Notes under the pieces: model-generated
What the model was told of the DNA's origin: nothing
What the model saw: the letters and a program-made list of their open reading frames with translations, nothing else
The model's database searches: none
NCBI GenBank assembly: GCA_003447785.1
Contig: DLYJ01000219.1
Location: 1-8,280, forward strand
Direction: 5' to 3'
From: Treponema sp.
GTDB lineage: Bacteria; Spirochaetota; Spirochaetia; Treponematales; Treponemataceae
DNA length: 8,280 bases
Shown here: in pieces, positions 1-5,601 of the stretch
How positions within the stretch are numbered: the stretch's first letter is position 1
How the letters are laid out: every line of letters begins with the position of its first letter
Position numbers and translations under genes: made by a program

Positions 1-446
1 TGGACATGTGCGAGCAGTCCACACCGCAAGCCGGGCTCTGCTTCAGCGAACAGTACTTTAAGTTCATCAAGGAATTAAAGGATTTCAGCTATTCAAAAAT
101 CTACAACCACTGGCGCCTCCTTGAATTCAAATCCTACGCCCAGCTTGTTTTGAGCACAATTTACAGACTTTTGATGAACACACAGAATTTTGCCAGAAAC
201 GGCCGCATTCCCCAGAGCATGAAGTATTACGAAAGTTTGAGCCGCACATTTGAAGACTGGCTCATCCGTTACACAAATTACGTGCCCCAGGACGCACCAG
301 ACAGAAAAAAAATCATGCGCTACCAGACACCGGTCGTTTTTGATGTGAACGATTATACTTCCTACCAGAAATGTGTAATTGAATATATTTCGGGAATGAC
401 TGACAGCTACGCGATTAAGTGCTACGAAGAAATCATCAGTTTTTAA
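1..446 (+). CDS. dgt: dGTPase-like HD-domain triphosphohydrolase, C-terminal end (5' partial)
   Basis: The reading frame is open from the left edge (codons in phase with position 3), so the ATG at 6 is probably internal and the gene starts outside the window. About 147 C-terminal residues are visible. The closing segment, with SGMTDSYAIKCYEEI just before the stop, matches the conserved C-terminal helix of bacterial deoxyguanosinetriphosphate triphosphohydrolases, which split dGTP to deoxyguanosine and triphosphate and so affect dNTP pools. The catalytic HD motifs lie upstream and cannot be checked, so the name rests on the C-terminal signature alone. The stop codon lies inside the 3' end of the convergent peptidase gene (11 bp overlap), and no terminator hairpin is visible between them. 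Another HD-family hydrolase is the main alternative. Confidence 0.72.
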   Translation, partial: DMCEQSTPQAGLCFSEQYFKFIKELKDFSYSKIYNHWRLLEFKSYAQLVLSTIYRLLMNTQNFARNGRIPQSMKYYESLSRTFEDWLIRYTNYVPQDAPDRKKIMRYQTPVVFDVNDYTSYQKCVIEYISGMTDSYAIKCYEEIISF

Positions 447-1371
447 GCAGTTCCGGGCGGAATTCAAAATGCATGTTGTCAAAAATCACCCAGTTTCCGC
501 CCCAGATAAAACCGTGCTTTTCAAAAATGCCGATTACCTTTTCAGGCGGGCTCCAGCGTGCGCTTAACGGGGTGAGCATCCAGTTTTTAGGGTCCTTGTC
601 CTTTGTCCAGCTCCAGAAAATTGCCTTTCCGCCAAGACTTTTTGGAAGAAGATCGATTGCAATTCCATAAGTGTGGAATGACTTTCGCCCCGTGCCCGCT
701 ATCTCCCTCCAGTGATAGCAGTCCGCACTTTTAAGGTTTGTAACAAAATCCTTAACCTTTAAATCCGACTCTGCGGCCAGAAGTATTTCTTTTTCAACCT
801 GTTTCAGAATGCTGTGGATGCGTTCGTGGACGCGCGTTTTTTTGCCAAGAAAAGTTGTATTTACAATGTGGTCTTCAATAATTACCTTGGATTTTGCGGC
901 GTATAAAAAGTCACAGAAAAACATCGGGCTTCCGGAGCCGTTCCGGCGGTTATCTGCAGAAGAAAACTTCCGTACCCTCTCAATTTCTTCTTCGTTCATA
1001 AGGGCGGGATCCTTGAGGGGCCTGTAAGGATAAATCATCTTCCAGTAGTGGTCCTTGCTAGAAAGTTCTTCTTTTGGTAAAAGCCTGCCGTCTGCCCAGT
1101 AAAAATCCCGAACCTTAGTTTCCTTTCCGTTAACAAAAACCGGAGCAGTTACAGTGATTTTCCAGTCCGAAACTTCTTCATCAAAGGCAGCGTCAAAATT
1201 AACGTCCGGATAGCATTTTCTGAAAATTTCAAGTTCAGCGGGCTCTTTTTTTGGAAGAATTGAATTCAACAGGCTGTTTCCCTTCTGAGTTGCAAAACAA
1301 AAAAAGGAAACACCGCCAAGGCACGCCAGGAGAATGAATAAAACCAGTAAACTCTTTCCCTTACCTGTCAT
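436..1371 (-). CDS. Exported M15-family (VanY/M15C-like) zinc metallopeptidase
   Basis: A 311-residue protein with an N-terminal hydrophobic segment (about residues 8-27) after a lysine-bearing start, so it is exported or membrane-anchored. LLAC at 14-17 resembles a lipobox, but hydrophobic sequence continues beyond it, so a lipid anchor is uncertain. The catalytic part is C-terminal: SFHTYGIAID (231-240) fits the SxHxxGxAxD motif, giving zinc ligands H233 and D240; DNMHFEF (298-304) supplies the third ligand H301 and a likely catalytic acid D298. These are hallmarks of M15 peptidases that cut D-Ala-containing or L-Ala/D-Glu bonds in peptidoglycan peptides. Residues 28-210 match nothing I recognise and may set substrate or location. 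It lies 11 bp downstream of the Mbeg1-like gene with an AGGTG ribosome site in the gap, so the two are probably co-transcribed. Its bond specificity cannot be read from sequence. Confidence 0.8.
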   Translation of the reverse strand: MTGKGKSLLVLFILLACLGGVSFFCFATQKGNSLLNSILPKKEPAELEIFRKCYPDVNFDAAFDEEVSDWKITVTAPVFVNGKETKVRDFYWADGRLLPKEELSSKDHYWKMIYPYRPLKDPALMNEEEIERVRKFSSADNRRNGSGSPMFFCDFLYAAKSKVIIEDHIVNTTFLGKKTRVHERIHSILKQVEKEILLAAESDLKVKDFVTNLKSADCYHWREIAGTGRKSFHTYGIAIDLLPKSLGGKAIFWSWTKDKDPKNWMLTPLSARWSPPEKVIGIFEKHGFIWGGNWVIFDNMHFEFRPELLKN

Positions 1372-1382
1372 TTACACCTGCC

Positions 1383-2489
1383 CTACTTTTTAAGCATCTG
1401 CGGTAAATTCTGGCGGACAAGCTTAAAGAAGCCGTCCATGGTGTCCATCGCAGATTTACGGATATCCTTGTCCAGGGACGAAAAGGCCTTAATCATTGCA
1501 CCAGCAGATTTGAGCCAGTTGTCTGCAAGTTCCGAATTTGTTCTGGCTCCGGTTGATTCAAGAACTCCGAAAATTGTTTCTACAAACTGACGGCGGTTAT
1601 CAGGAGAAAGGCCGACAAACCATTGGTTAAAAGTTGAATTAAAGAACTGGCTTGATTTATCAAGCTGCTCATCAAGGGCAAACTGCGGTCCATAAAGGTT
1701 CCATGTAAACGGGTCGTGCTGCATTACAAAAACACCATCGCTGTGGACAACGCTGTAGTTTGGGTCGTGTTCAAAAAGCATGCCGATTACAGAACCCTGG
1801 GGATAAAAGGACTCGGTTCTGCTCATAACCTTCTGGAAGGGAAGCGAATCCAGAACTTCCTTTAAAAAGCCGGGGCCGTCAAAATTCAATACTTTGTTCA
1901 GTTTTTTAAGCAAAGCTTCTTTAATGTGGGCCGCAGCGTAGATTGCAAGGTTACCGCCCTTTGAGTGGCCGCCAATTGTTATTTCCTTACATTTTAATGA
2001 ATTAAAAGCGGTTTCAAGGTATTCTACAGCATCTTTTTGCGCCGGAACACTTTCTTTGAATGCAAGGTCAAAGTCTTCCTTCCAGCCGACAATCGTGTCA
2101 TCTGTTCCGCGGAATGCAATAAAAACTTTTTTACTGCCGTAAATAAAACTCATTGCGCAGAACTGCTCGGTAATGTGGCGGTTGTAGTGATTTACATAAC
2201 CGCAGAGTTTTACGTCACCAAAGCGCCTGCTCTGGGCACAGTCGGAAAGAAGGTCAAGGGTCCTGGTGTTAATCATAAGGCCGGGGCTCTGCTGTTCAGC
2301 AGTTTTATTTTCAAAGAATAAAGCGGCAGCCTGACTGAGCAGAATTGAATCTTTAAATGAATCCGGCACAACTGTGCTGTAATCAAGATAGGCAATCTGA
2401 CACAAAATAAGGGCATCAACTGAATTAAACGCAGACTGTTCAAAAGTCAGATCCCCGCGCCATTTTAAATAATCAAAAAAATCCTGCAT
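1383..2489 (-). CDS. Mbeg1-like (DUF2974) alpha/beta hydrolase
   Basis: A 368-residue protein starting FFDYLKWRGDL, the N-terminal signature of Mbeg1-like/DUF2974 proteins, which supports the ATG at 2489. FIAFRGTDDT (124-132) is the lipase class 3-like oxyanion region. GGHSKGGN (173-180) is the nucleophile elbow with S176 as catalytic serine. The later HDP segments (241-243 and 258-260) are candidate places for the rest of the triad. No signal peptide or membrane segment is seen, so it should be cytoplasmic. The C-terminal third (about 275-368) is helical-looking and is not part of the hydrolase core. Family members are thought to be lipases or esterases, but the substrate is unknown. It is the first gene of a two-gene unit with the M15 peptidase. 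There is no Shine-Dalgarno; a -10 box sits 6 nt before the ATG, suggesting a leaderless mRNA. Confidence 0.82.
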   Translation of the reverse strand: MQDFFDYLKWRGDLTFEQSAFNSVDALILCQIAYLDYSTVVPDSFKDSILLSQAAALFFENKTAEQQSPGLMINTRTLDLLSDCAQSRRFGDVKLCGYVNHYNRHITEQFCAMSFIYGSKKVFIAFRGTDDTIVGWKEDFDLAFKESVPAQKDAVEYLETAFNSLKCKEITIGGHSKGGNLAIYAAAHIKEALLKKLNKVLNFDGPGFLKEVLDSLPFQKVMSRTESFYPQGSVIGMLFEHDPNYSVVHSDGVFVMQHDPFTWNLYGPQFALDEQLDKSSQFFNSTFNQWFVGLSPDNRRQFVETIFGVLESTGARTNSELADNWLKSAGAMIKAFSSLDKDIRKSAMDTMDGFFKLVRQNLPQMLKK

Positions 2490-2495
2490 AACTTA

Positions 2496-2524
2496 ATTAT
2501 AACACATAAGAGCCCAGTCTTGAA
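2496..2524 (-). promoter_or_regulatory. Promoter of the Mbeg1-like gene, predicted leaderless
   Basis: On the minus strand TGTTATAAT (2504 to 2496) is a consensus extended -10 box. The hexamer ends 6 nt before the ATG at 2489, so transcription would start at or within a base or two of the A of ATG. A weak -35 (TTCAAG, 2524-2519) lies 17 bp upstream. No Shine-Dalgarno is present. Confidence 0.6.
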
Positions 2525-2585
2525 CGAAACATAAATTCAGTTTGATTTATGTCAAAAAATTATAAAAATGATAAATATAACACTA

Positions 2586-2594
2586 TGTTATACT
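2586..2594 (+). promoter_or_regulatory. Extended -10 promoter candidate for the secreted OB-like protein
   Basis: TGTTATACT is a TGN-extended -10 with 5 of 6 matches to TATAAT, in an AT-rich stretch. No good -35 is seen, which an extended -10 can tolerate. A start near 2601 would give a leader of roughly 187 nt holding the palindrome at 2641-2662 and the hairpin chain. Confidence 0.4.
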
Positions 2595-2640
2595 TAAATT
2601 AAGAACTGTTTATGATACAGGTGTAAAAATTGAACTGAAA

Positions 2641-2662
2641 GAATGAAAAGCGCTTTTAATTC
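2641..2662. promoter_or_regulatory. 22-bp near-perfect palindrome in the leader
   Basis: The core AAAAGCGCTTTT (2646-2657) is a perfect 12-bp palindrome. The symmetry extends through GAAT and ATTC on the outside, with one mismatched pair (2645/2658). It could be a binding site for a dimeric regulator; with no loop it is a poor RNA hairpin. The function is inferred from symmetry only. Confidence 0.35.
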
Positions 2663-2674
2663 TATCAAGGAGGC

Positions 2675-2769
2675 GTGATAAAAAGTACTTCCGTGTACTT
2701 TTTATCACTTGCAGATTTTGCCGTTGGCAAAACTGCGATATCGTGCGTCCTGCACGACCGCTAACGCGG
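2675..2769. repeat. Chain of four consecutive stem-loops (REP/MITE-like or structured leader)
   Basis: Four inverted repeats follow each other almost without gaps. (1) A perfect 14-bp stem, 2675-2688 with 2695-2708, loop TTCCGT. (2) 2711-2722 with 2726-2736, an 11-bp stem with one bulged A and loop GTT. (3) TCGTGC 2741-2746 with GCACGA 2752-2757, loop GTCCT. (4) CCGC 2758-2761 with GCGG 2766-2769, loop TAAC. The block ends 7 nt before the ribosome-binding site of the next gene. It could be a mobile or repetitive intergenic element, or a structured 5' leader. No known riboswitch class is recognised. Confidence 0.65.
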
Positions 2770-2776
2770 AGTTTAT

Positions 2777-2783
2777 AAGGAGG
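2777..2783 (+). promoter_or_regulatory. Shine-Dalgarno of the secreted OB-like protein
   Basis: AAGGAGG lies 4 nt before the ATG at 2788, a slightly short spacing. The same octamer AAGGAGGC (2777-2784) also occurs at 2667-2674, directly before the hairpin chain, so the chain is bracketed by an 8-bp direct repeat. Confidence 0.75.
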
Positions 2784-2787
2784 CTTT

Positions 2788-3294
2788 ATGAAAAAACACA
2801 CTCTCATTATTTCAATTTTTGCGCTCTGCGCAGCTGCAGCCTTTGCTTTTGGCGGAGGCCGCGGTAAAGGAAAGGGTGCAGAGGACAGAGGTCCGCGAGG
2901 AAAAGGTCAAGACCGTCCGCCGCGCATGGAAAAGGAACTTACGACAATTACAGGAACTGTAACTGTTGACTCAAGCGTAATCACAATTACTTCATCAGAA
3001 GTTACAACCACAGAACTTGAAGTTCTCACTCCACCGGAGGTCAAAGACCGTCCGAAAGACATGCCGCAGCCGGAAGAATTTAACAGGGACGACCAGGTTG
3101 AACCGCCTGCGTCAGAGGAAGCCGGTGACACGGATGACGATAAGAATTCAAAACCGAATAAAAAACATCGTCAGAAGCCGCCAAAACCTGTAACTGAAAA
3201 AGAACTATCAGCCTATGCCGGCAAAAATGTTGAACTTAAAGGTTTTTACACACCCACCGGAAAGTTCATCGTCCTTCAAATAGTAGAAAAATAA
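2788..3294 (+). CDS. Small secreted protein, probable OB-fold with a charged insertion; function unknown
   Basis: A 168-residue protein with a clear signal peptide (MKKH, hydrophobic 5-20, likely cleavage after AFA at 18-20). I recognise no named family. The mature part has four zones: a Gly/Arg/Lys-rich stretch (22-48); a beta-rich segment (51-80) with TGTVTVDSSVITITSSE; a charged, proline-rich linker (81-137) that is acidic around 96-118 and then basic; and a second beta-rich segment (138-168) with GKNVELKGFY and KFIVLQIVEK. The two beta segments read in order like one small OB barrel (GTV..., L..Y.GK.VEL.GF....FIVL.I) split by the linker; this is inference from strand pattern. It has its own promoter candidate, a long structured leader and a terminator, so it is monocistronic. 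It is probably periplasmic. Confidence 0.72.
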   Translation: MKKHTLIISIFALCAAAAFAFGGGRGKGKGAEDRGPRGKGQDRPPRMEKELTTITGTVTVDSSVITITSSEVTTTELEVLTPPEVKDRPKDMPQPEEFNRDDQVEPPASEEAGDTDDDKNSKPNKKHRQKPPKPVTEKELSAYAGKNVELKGFYTPTGKFIVLQIVEK

Positions 3295-3302
3295 AAATGC
3301 AA

Positions 3303-3351
3303 AAAAAAGGCTGCCCTTCAGACTTTCAAATGTCTTTGGACAGCCTTTTTT
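3303..3351. terminator. Bidirectional intrinsic terminator
   Basis: AAAAAAGGCTG (3303-3313) pairs with CAGCCTTTTTT (3341-3351). The stem continues inward with CC/GG beyond one mismatch, and AGAC/GTCT (3320-3323, 3331-3334) pair in the inner part. The A-tract and T-tract make it a terminator on both strands, serving the secreted-protein gene (stop at 3294) and groEL (stop at 3424). Confidence 0.85.
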
Positions 3352-3354
3352 GTA

Positions 3355-3410
3355 GTTCGCTCTGCGGACTTCTTAACGGGAATTGCCGCAACTTATCGTT
3401 GCATCAATTC
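3355..3410. repeat. Second hairpin cluster, between terminator and groEL 3' end
   Basis: GTTCGC (3355-3360) pairs with GCGGAC (3364-3369) around TCT, with one G-T pair. A longer stem follows: GAATTG (3380-3385) with CAATTC (3405-3410), then GCAAC (3388-3392) with GTTGC (3398-3402), separated by a symmetric 2x2 internal loop and closed by TTATC. No T-run follows, so these do not look like further terminators. The arrangement resembles the chain at 2675-2769. Confidence 0.5.
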
Positions 3411-3423
3411 TCGCCCTACCTTA

Positions 3424-5055
3424 TTAGTAATCCATACCCATGCCAGGGTTTGGAGCGGCAGCTGGTGCCGGTGGCTCTGGGATGTCTGTGATTGCACATT
3501 CTGTTGTGAGGAGCATGCCTGCAACAGAAGCCGCATTCTGCAATGCTGAACGTGTAACCTTAGCAGGGTCGATAACTCCGGCCTTCATCATGTCTACCCA
3601 TTCGCCTGTGTATGCGTTGTAACCAACACCCTTCTTTTCGTTCTTGGCTTTGTCAGCGATAACTGCACCGTCTACGCCAGCATTGTCTGCAATCTGGCGG
3701 ATTGGTTCTTCCAGGGCGCGGCGTACGATTCTGAATCCGACTTTTTCGTCATCAGTAAGGTTTGCACAAGCTTCGTCTGTGAGAGCCTTGCTTGCATCGA
3801 TAAGTGCAAGTCCACCACCTGAAACGATACCTTCTTCCAGGGCAGCGCGTGTAGCAGCAAGTGTATCTTCAACACGGAACTTCTTTTCCTTCATTTCTGT
3901 TTCTGTGATTGCACCGATGTTGATTACGGCTACACCACCAGAAAGTTTTGCAAGGCGTTCCTTGAGTTTTTCCTTATCGTAGTCAGAAGTTGATTTTTCA
4001 ACCTGAGCCTTGATTTCTGCAACGCGGGCTGCGATAGCTTTTTTGTCGCCTGCACCGTCAACGAGAGTTGTGTTGTCTTTGTCGATTTTAACGGATTTAA
4101 CCTGACCGAGCTGATTGAGTTCAGTTGTTTCCAGCTTGAGACCAAGTTCTTCTGTAATTACAGTACCACCGGTCAGAATTGCGATATCCTGGAGCATTTC
4201 CTTGCGTCTGTCACCAAAACCAGGTGCCTTAACTGCAACACATTTGAGTGTTCCACGGATTGAGTTCAATACTAATGTTGCAAGAGCTTCACCGTCCATA
4301 TCTTCGCAGATGATTACGAGAGGTTTGCCGGTCTGTGCAACTTTTTCCAGCAATGGAAGAAGATCTTTCATTGTTGAGATTTTTTTATCGTGAATCAGAA
4401 CGTAAGCGTCGTTGTAGTTTACTTCCATGCGTTCACGGTCTGTTACGAAGTATGAAGAAATGTAACCACGGTCAAACTGCATGCCTTCTACAGTCTTAAC
4501 AGTTGTATCCATGTTCTTTGATTCTTCAACTGTAATTACGCCGTCTTTACCAACCTTTTCGATTGCATCTGCAAGGATTTTACCGATTTCTGGATCGTTG
4601 TTTGCAGAAATTGTTGCAACGTGTGTAATGTCTTCTGAGCCTTTAACTGCGCGGCTGTTCTTTTTGATTTCTTCAACAGCAACTGCAACGGCTTTGTCGA
4701 TACCGCGCTTGATTTCGATTGGAGTCATTCCGGCAGAAACTGCCTTAAGTCCTTCGCGAACAATTGCATAAGCCAGAACAGTAGCAGTTGTTGTACCGTC
4801 ACCTGCAACATCGTTTGTTTTTGAAGCAACTTCTTTTACAAGCTGAGCGCCCATGTTTTCGTACGGGTCTTTGAGTTCAACTTCTTTGGCAACAGAAACG
4901 CCGTCCTTTGTGATAGTCGGAGCGCCAAATTTTTTGTCCAGCATAACCAGACGACCGCAAGGTCCCAGTGTAACTTTTACAGCCTGTGCGATCTGTTCAA
5001 CACCCGAGAGCATCTTTTTGCGGGCTTCTTCATTAAAAATCAACTGTTTAGCCAT
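3424..5055 (-). CDS. groEL: Chaperonin GroEL (Hsp60)
   Basis: A 543-residue protein, full length for GroEL, the ATP-driven double-ring chaperonin that folds cytoplasmic proteins with GroES. Recognisable along the chain are [10 protein letters not shown] (26-35), the nucleotide-site GDGTTTAT (85-92, with D86 matching the Mg/ATP aspartate), the substrate-binding apical middle, and [22 protein letters not shown] carrying the aspartate equivalent to E. coli D398. The tail is PNPGMGMDY, shorter than the usual GGM repeat. GPCGRLV replaces the common GPKGRNV. The gene stands alone: no groES in the window, opposite flanks unrelated. No CIRCE inverted repeat (TTAGCACTC-N9-GAGTGCTAA) is visible in 5056-5161. 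The Shine-Dalgarno is 13 nt from the ATG, but MAKQ with the following conserved residues fixes the start. Two adjacent TAA codons end the frame. Confidence 0.98.
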   Translation of the reverse strand: MAKQLIFNEEARKKMLSGVEQIAQAVKVTLGPCGRLVMLDKKFGAPTITKDGVSVAKEVELKDPYENMGAQLVKEVASKTNDVAGDGTTTATVLAYAIVREGLKAVSAGMTPIEIKRGIDKAVAVAVEEIKKNSRAVKGSEDITHVATISANNDPEIGKILADAIEKVGKDGVITVEESKNMDTTVKTVEGMQFDRGYISSYFVTDRERMEVNYNDAYVLIHDKKISTMKDLLPLLEKVAQTGKPLVIICEDMDGEALATLVLNSIRGTLKCVAVKAPGFGDRRKEMLQDIAILTGGTVITEELGLKLETTELNQLGQVKSVKIDKDNTTLVDGAGDKKAIAARVAEIKAQVEKSTSDYDKEKLKERLAKLSGGVAVINIGAITETEMKEKKFRVEDTLAATRAALEEGIVSGGGLALIDASKALTDEACANLTDDEKVGFRIVRRALEEPIRQIADNAGVDGAVIADKAKNEKKGVGYNAYTGEWVDMMKAGVIDPAKVTRSALQNAASVAGMLLTTECAITDIPEPPAPAAAPNPGMGMDY

Positions 5056-5068
5056 AGTATCTTTTTAT

Positions 5069-5074
5069 CTCCTT
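5069..5074 (-). promoter_or_regulatory. Distant Shine-Dalgarno of groEL
   Basis: AAGGAG on the minus strand is 13 nt from the groEL ATG, longer than the usual 5-9 nt. No better site lies closer and no upstream in-frame ATG is available. Confidence 0.5.
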
Positions 5075-5127
5075 ATCGACCCGTCTTCAAAAAAGAGGGC
5101 CGTTATTTAAATTCTTCTACTTCAAAA

Positions 5128-5154
5128 AATATAAAAAAATGGCTTAAACGGCAA
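5128..5154 (-). promoter_or_regulatory. Possible groEL promoter
   Basis: On the minus strand TTGCCG (5154-5149) and TATATT (5133-5128) are separated by 15 bp. They match 4 of 6 and 5 of 6 consensus bases, and the spacer is short. A start near 5121 would give a leader of about 65 nt. The surrounding gap (5056-5161) is AT-rich and offers no better candidate. Confidence 0.25.
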
Positions 5155-5161
5155 GAAAAAT

Positions 5162-5599
5162 TTATAATTTTTCAACACCAAGGATTTTGTAAAGAATTGA
5201 ATACAGATTCTTTGCGTCCTCAGGAGAAAGGTTGATGCACTTTCCCATTTCTTCAGGGATATTTACAGCGCGCTCACGGAGTTCTTCGCCGGCCGGTGTA
5301 ATTTCTACCTTTACGACGCGCTCATCTCCCTTTTCCCGGGTGCGGGTCAAAAGACCTTTCTGTTCCATCGCCTTAAGCAGCGGAGACAGTGTTCCCGTGT
5401 CGAGGAAAAGTTTTTTACCCAGGTCGCCCACAGTAAGTTTTTTGCTTTCCCACATTACCATCATTACGATGTACTGTGTGTAGGTTAAGTCCAGCTCCTT
5501 GAGAAATGGTGTGTATTTGCGTAAAATTTCCCTGCTGGCCGCATAGAGCGGAAAGCAAAGCTGGTTTTCAAGTTTTAAGCAGTCAAAGTTCTTTTCCAT
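5162..5599 (-). CDS. ohrR: OhrR-type MarR-family organic-peroxide-sensing repressor
   Basis: A 145-residue winged-helix MarR protein with a strong OhrR signature. KLENQLCFPLYAASREI (9-25) carries the peroxide-sensing cysteine at exactly position 15, as in Bacillus subtilis OhrR. Y29 and Y40, which hydrogen-bond that cysteine in the family, are both present. The recognition helix region is DTGTLSPLLKAMEQKG (67-82), followed by a wing with DERVVKVEIT (92-101). A further cysteine, C121, lies about where two-cysteine OhrR proteins keep their resolving cysteine. Family members repress until C15 is oxidised by organic hydroperoxide or hypochlorite. The ATG is 2 nt after the trxB stop, and its AAGAAGG ribosome site lies inside the end of trxB, so translation is likely coupled. 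No ohr peroxidase gene is adjacent; the likely targets are its own operon genes. Confidence 0.88.
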   Translation of the reverse strand: MEKNFDCLKLENQLCFPLYAASREILRKYTPFLKELDLTYTQYIVMMVMWESKKLTVGDLGKKLFLDTGTLSPLLKAMEQKGLLTRTREKGDERVVKVEITPAGEELRERAVNIPEEMGKCINLSPEDAKNLYSILYKILGVEKL

Positions 5600-5601
5600 T
5601 T

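Noticed and set aside
2675..2764. A 29-codon GTG-started reading frame preceded by AAGGAGG, running through the hairpin chain to TAA at 2762
   Set aside because: The Shine-Dalgarno is only 1 nt from the GTG, and the frame is made of the inverted-repeat arms with no protein-like character. It is better explained by the hairpins, though a leader peptide cannot be fully excluded.
2610..2807. A 65-codon minus-strand frame across the hairpin region
   Set aside because: It consists of the reverse complement of the inverted repeats plus the start of the secreted-protein gene; there is no ribosome site or family match.
3644..4771. Several open frames of 60-112 codons antisense to groEL on the plus strand, and others out of frame on the minus strand
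   Set aside because: They are serine/proline/alanine-rich mirror images of groEL codon usage, without ribosome sites or recognisable motifs.
5134..5160. A possible intrinsic terminator after ohrR
   Set aside because: The minus strand has a T-run, but the preceding GCCGTTTAAGCC is not self-complementary enough for a stable stem. No terminator is called.
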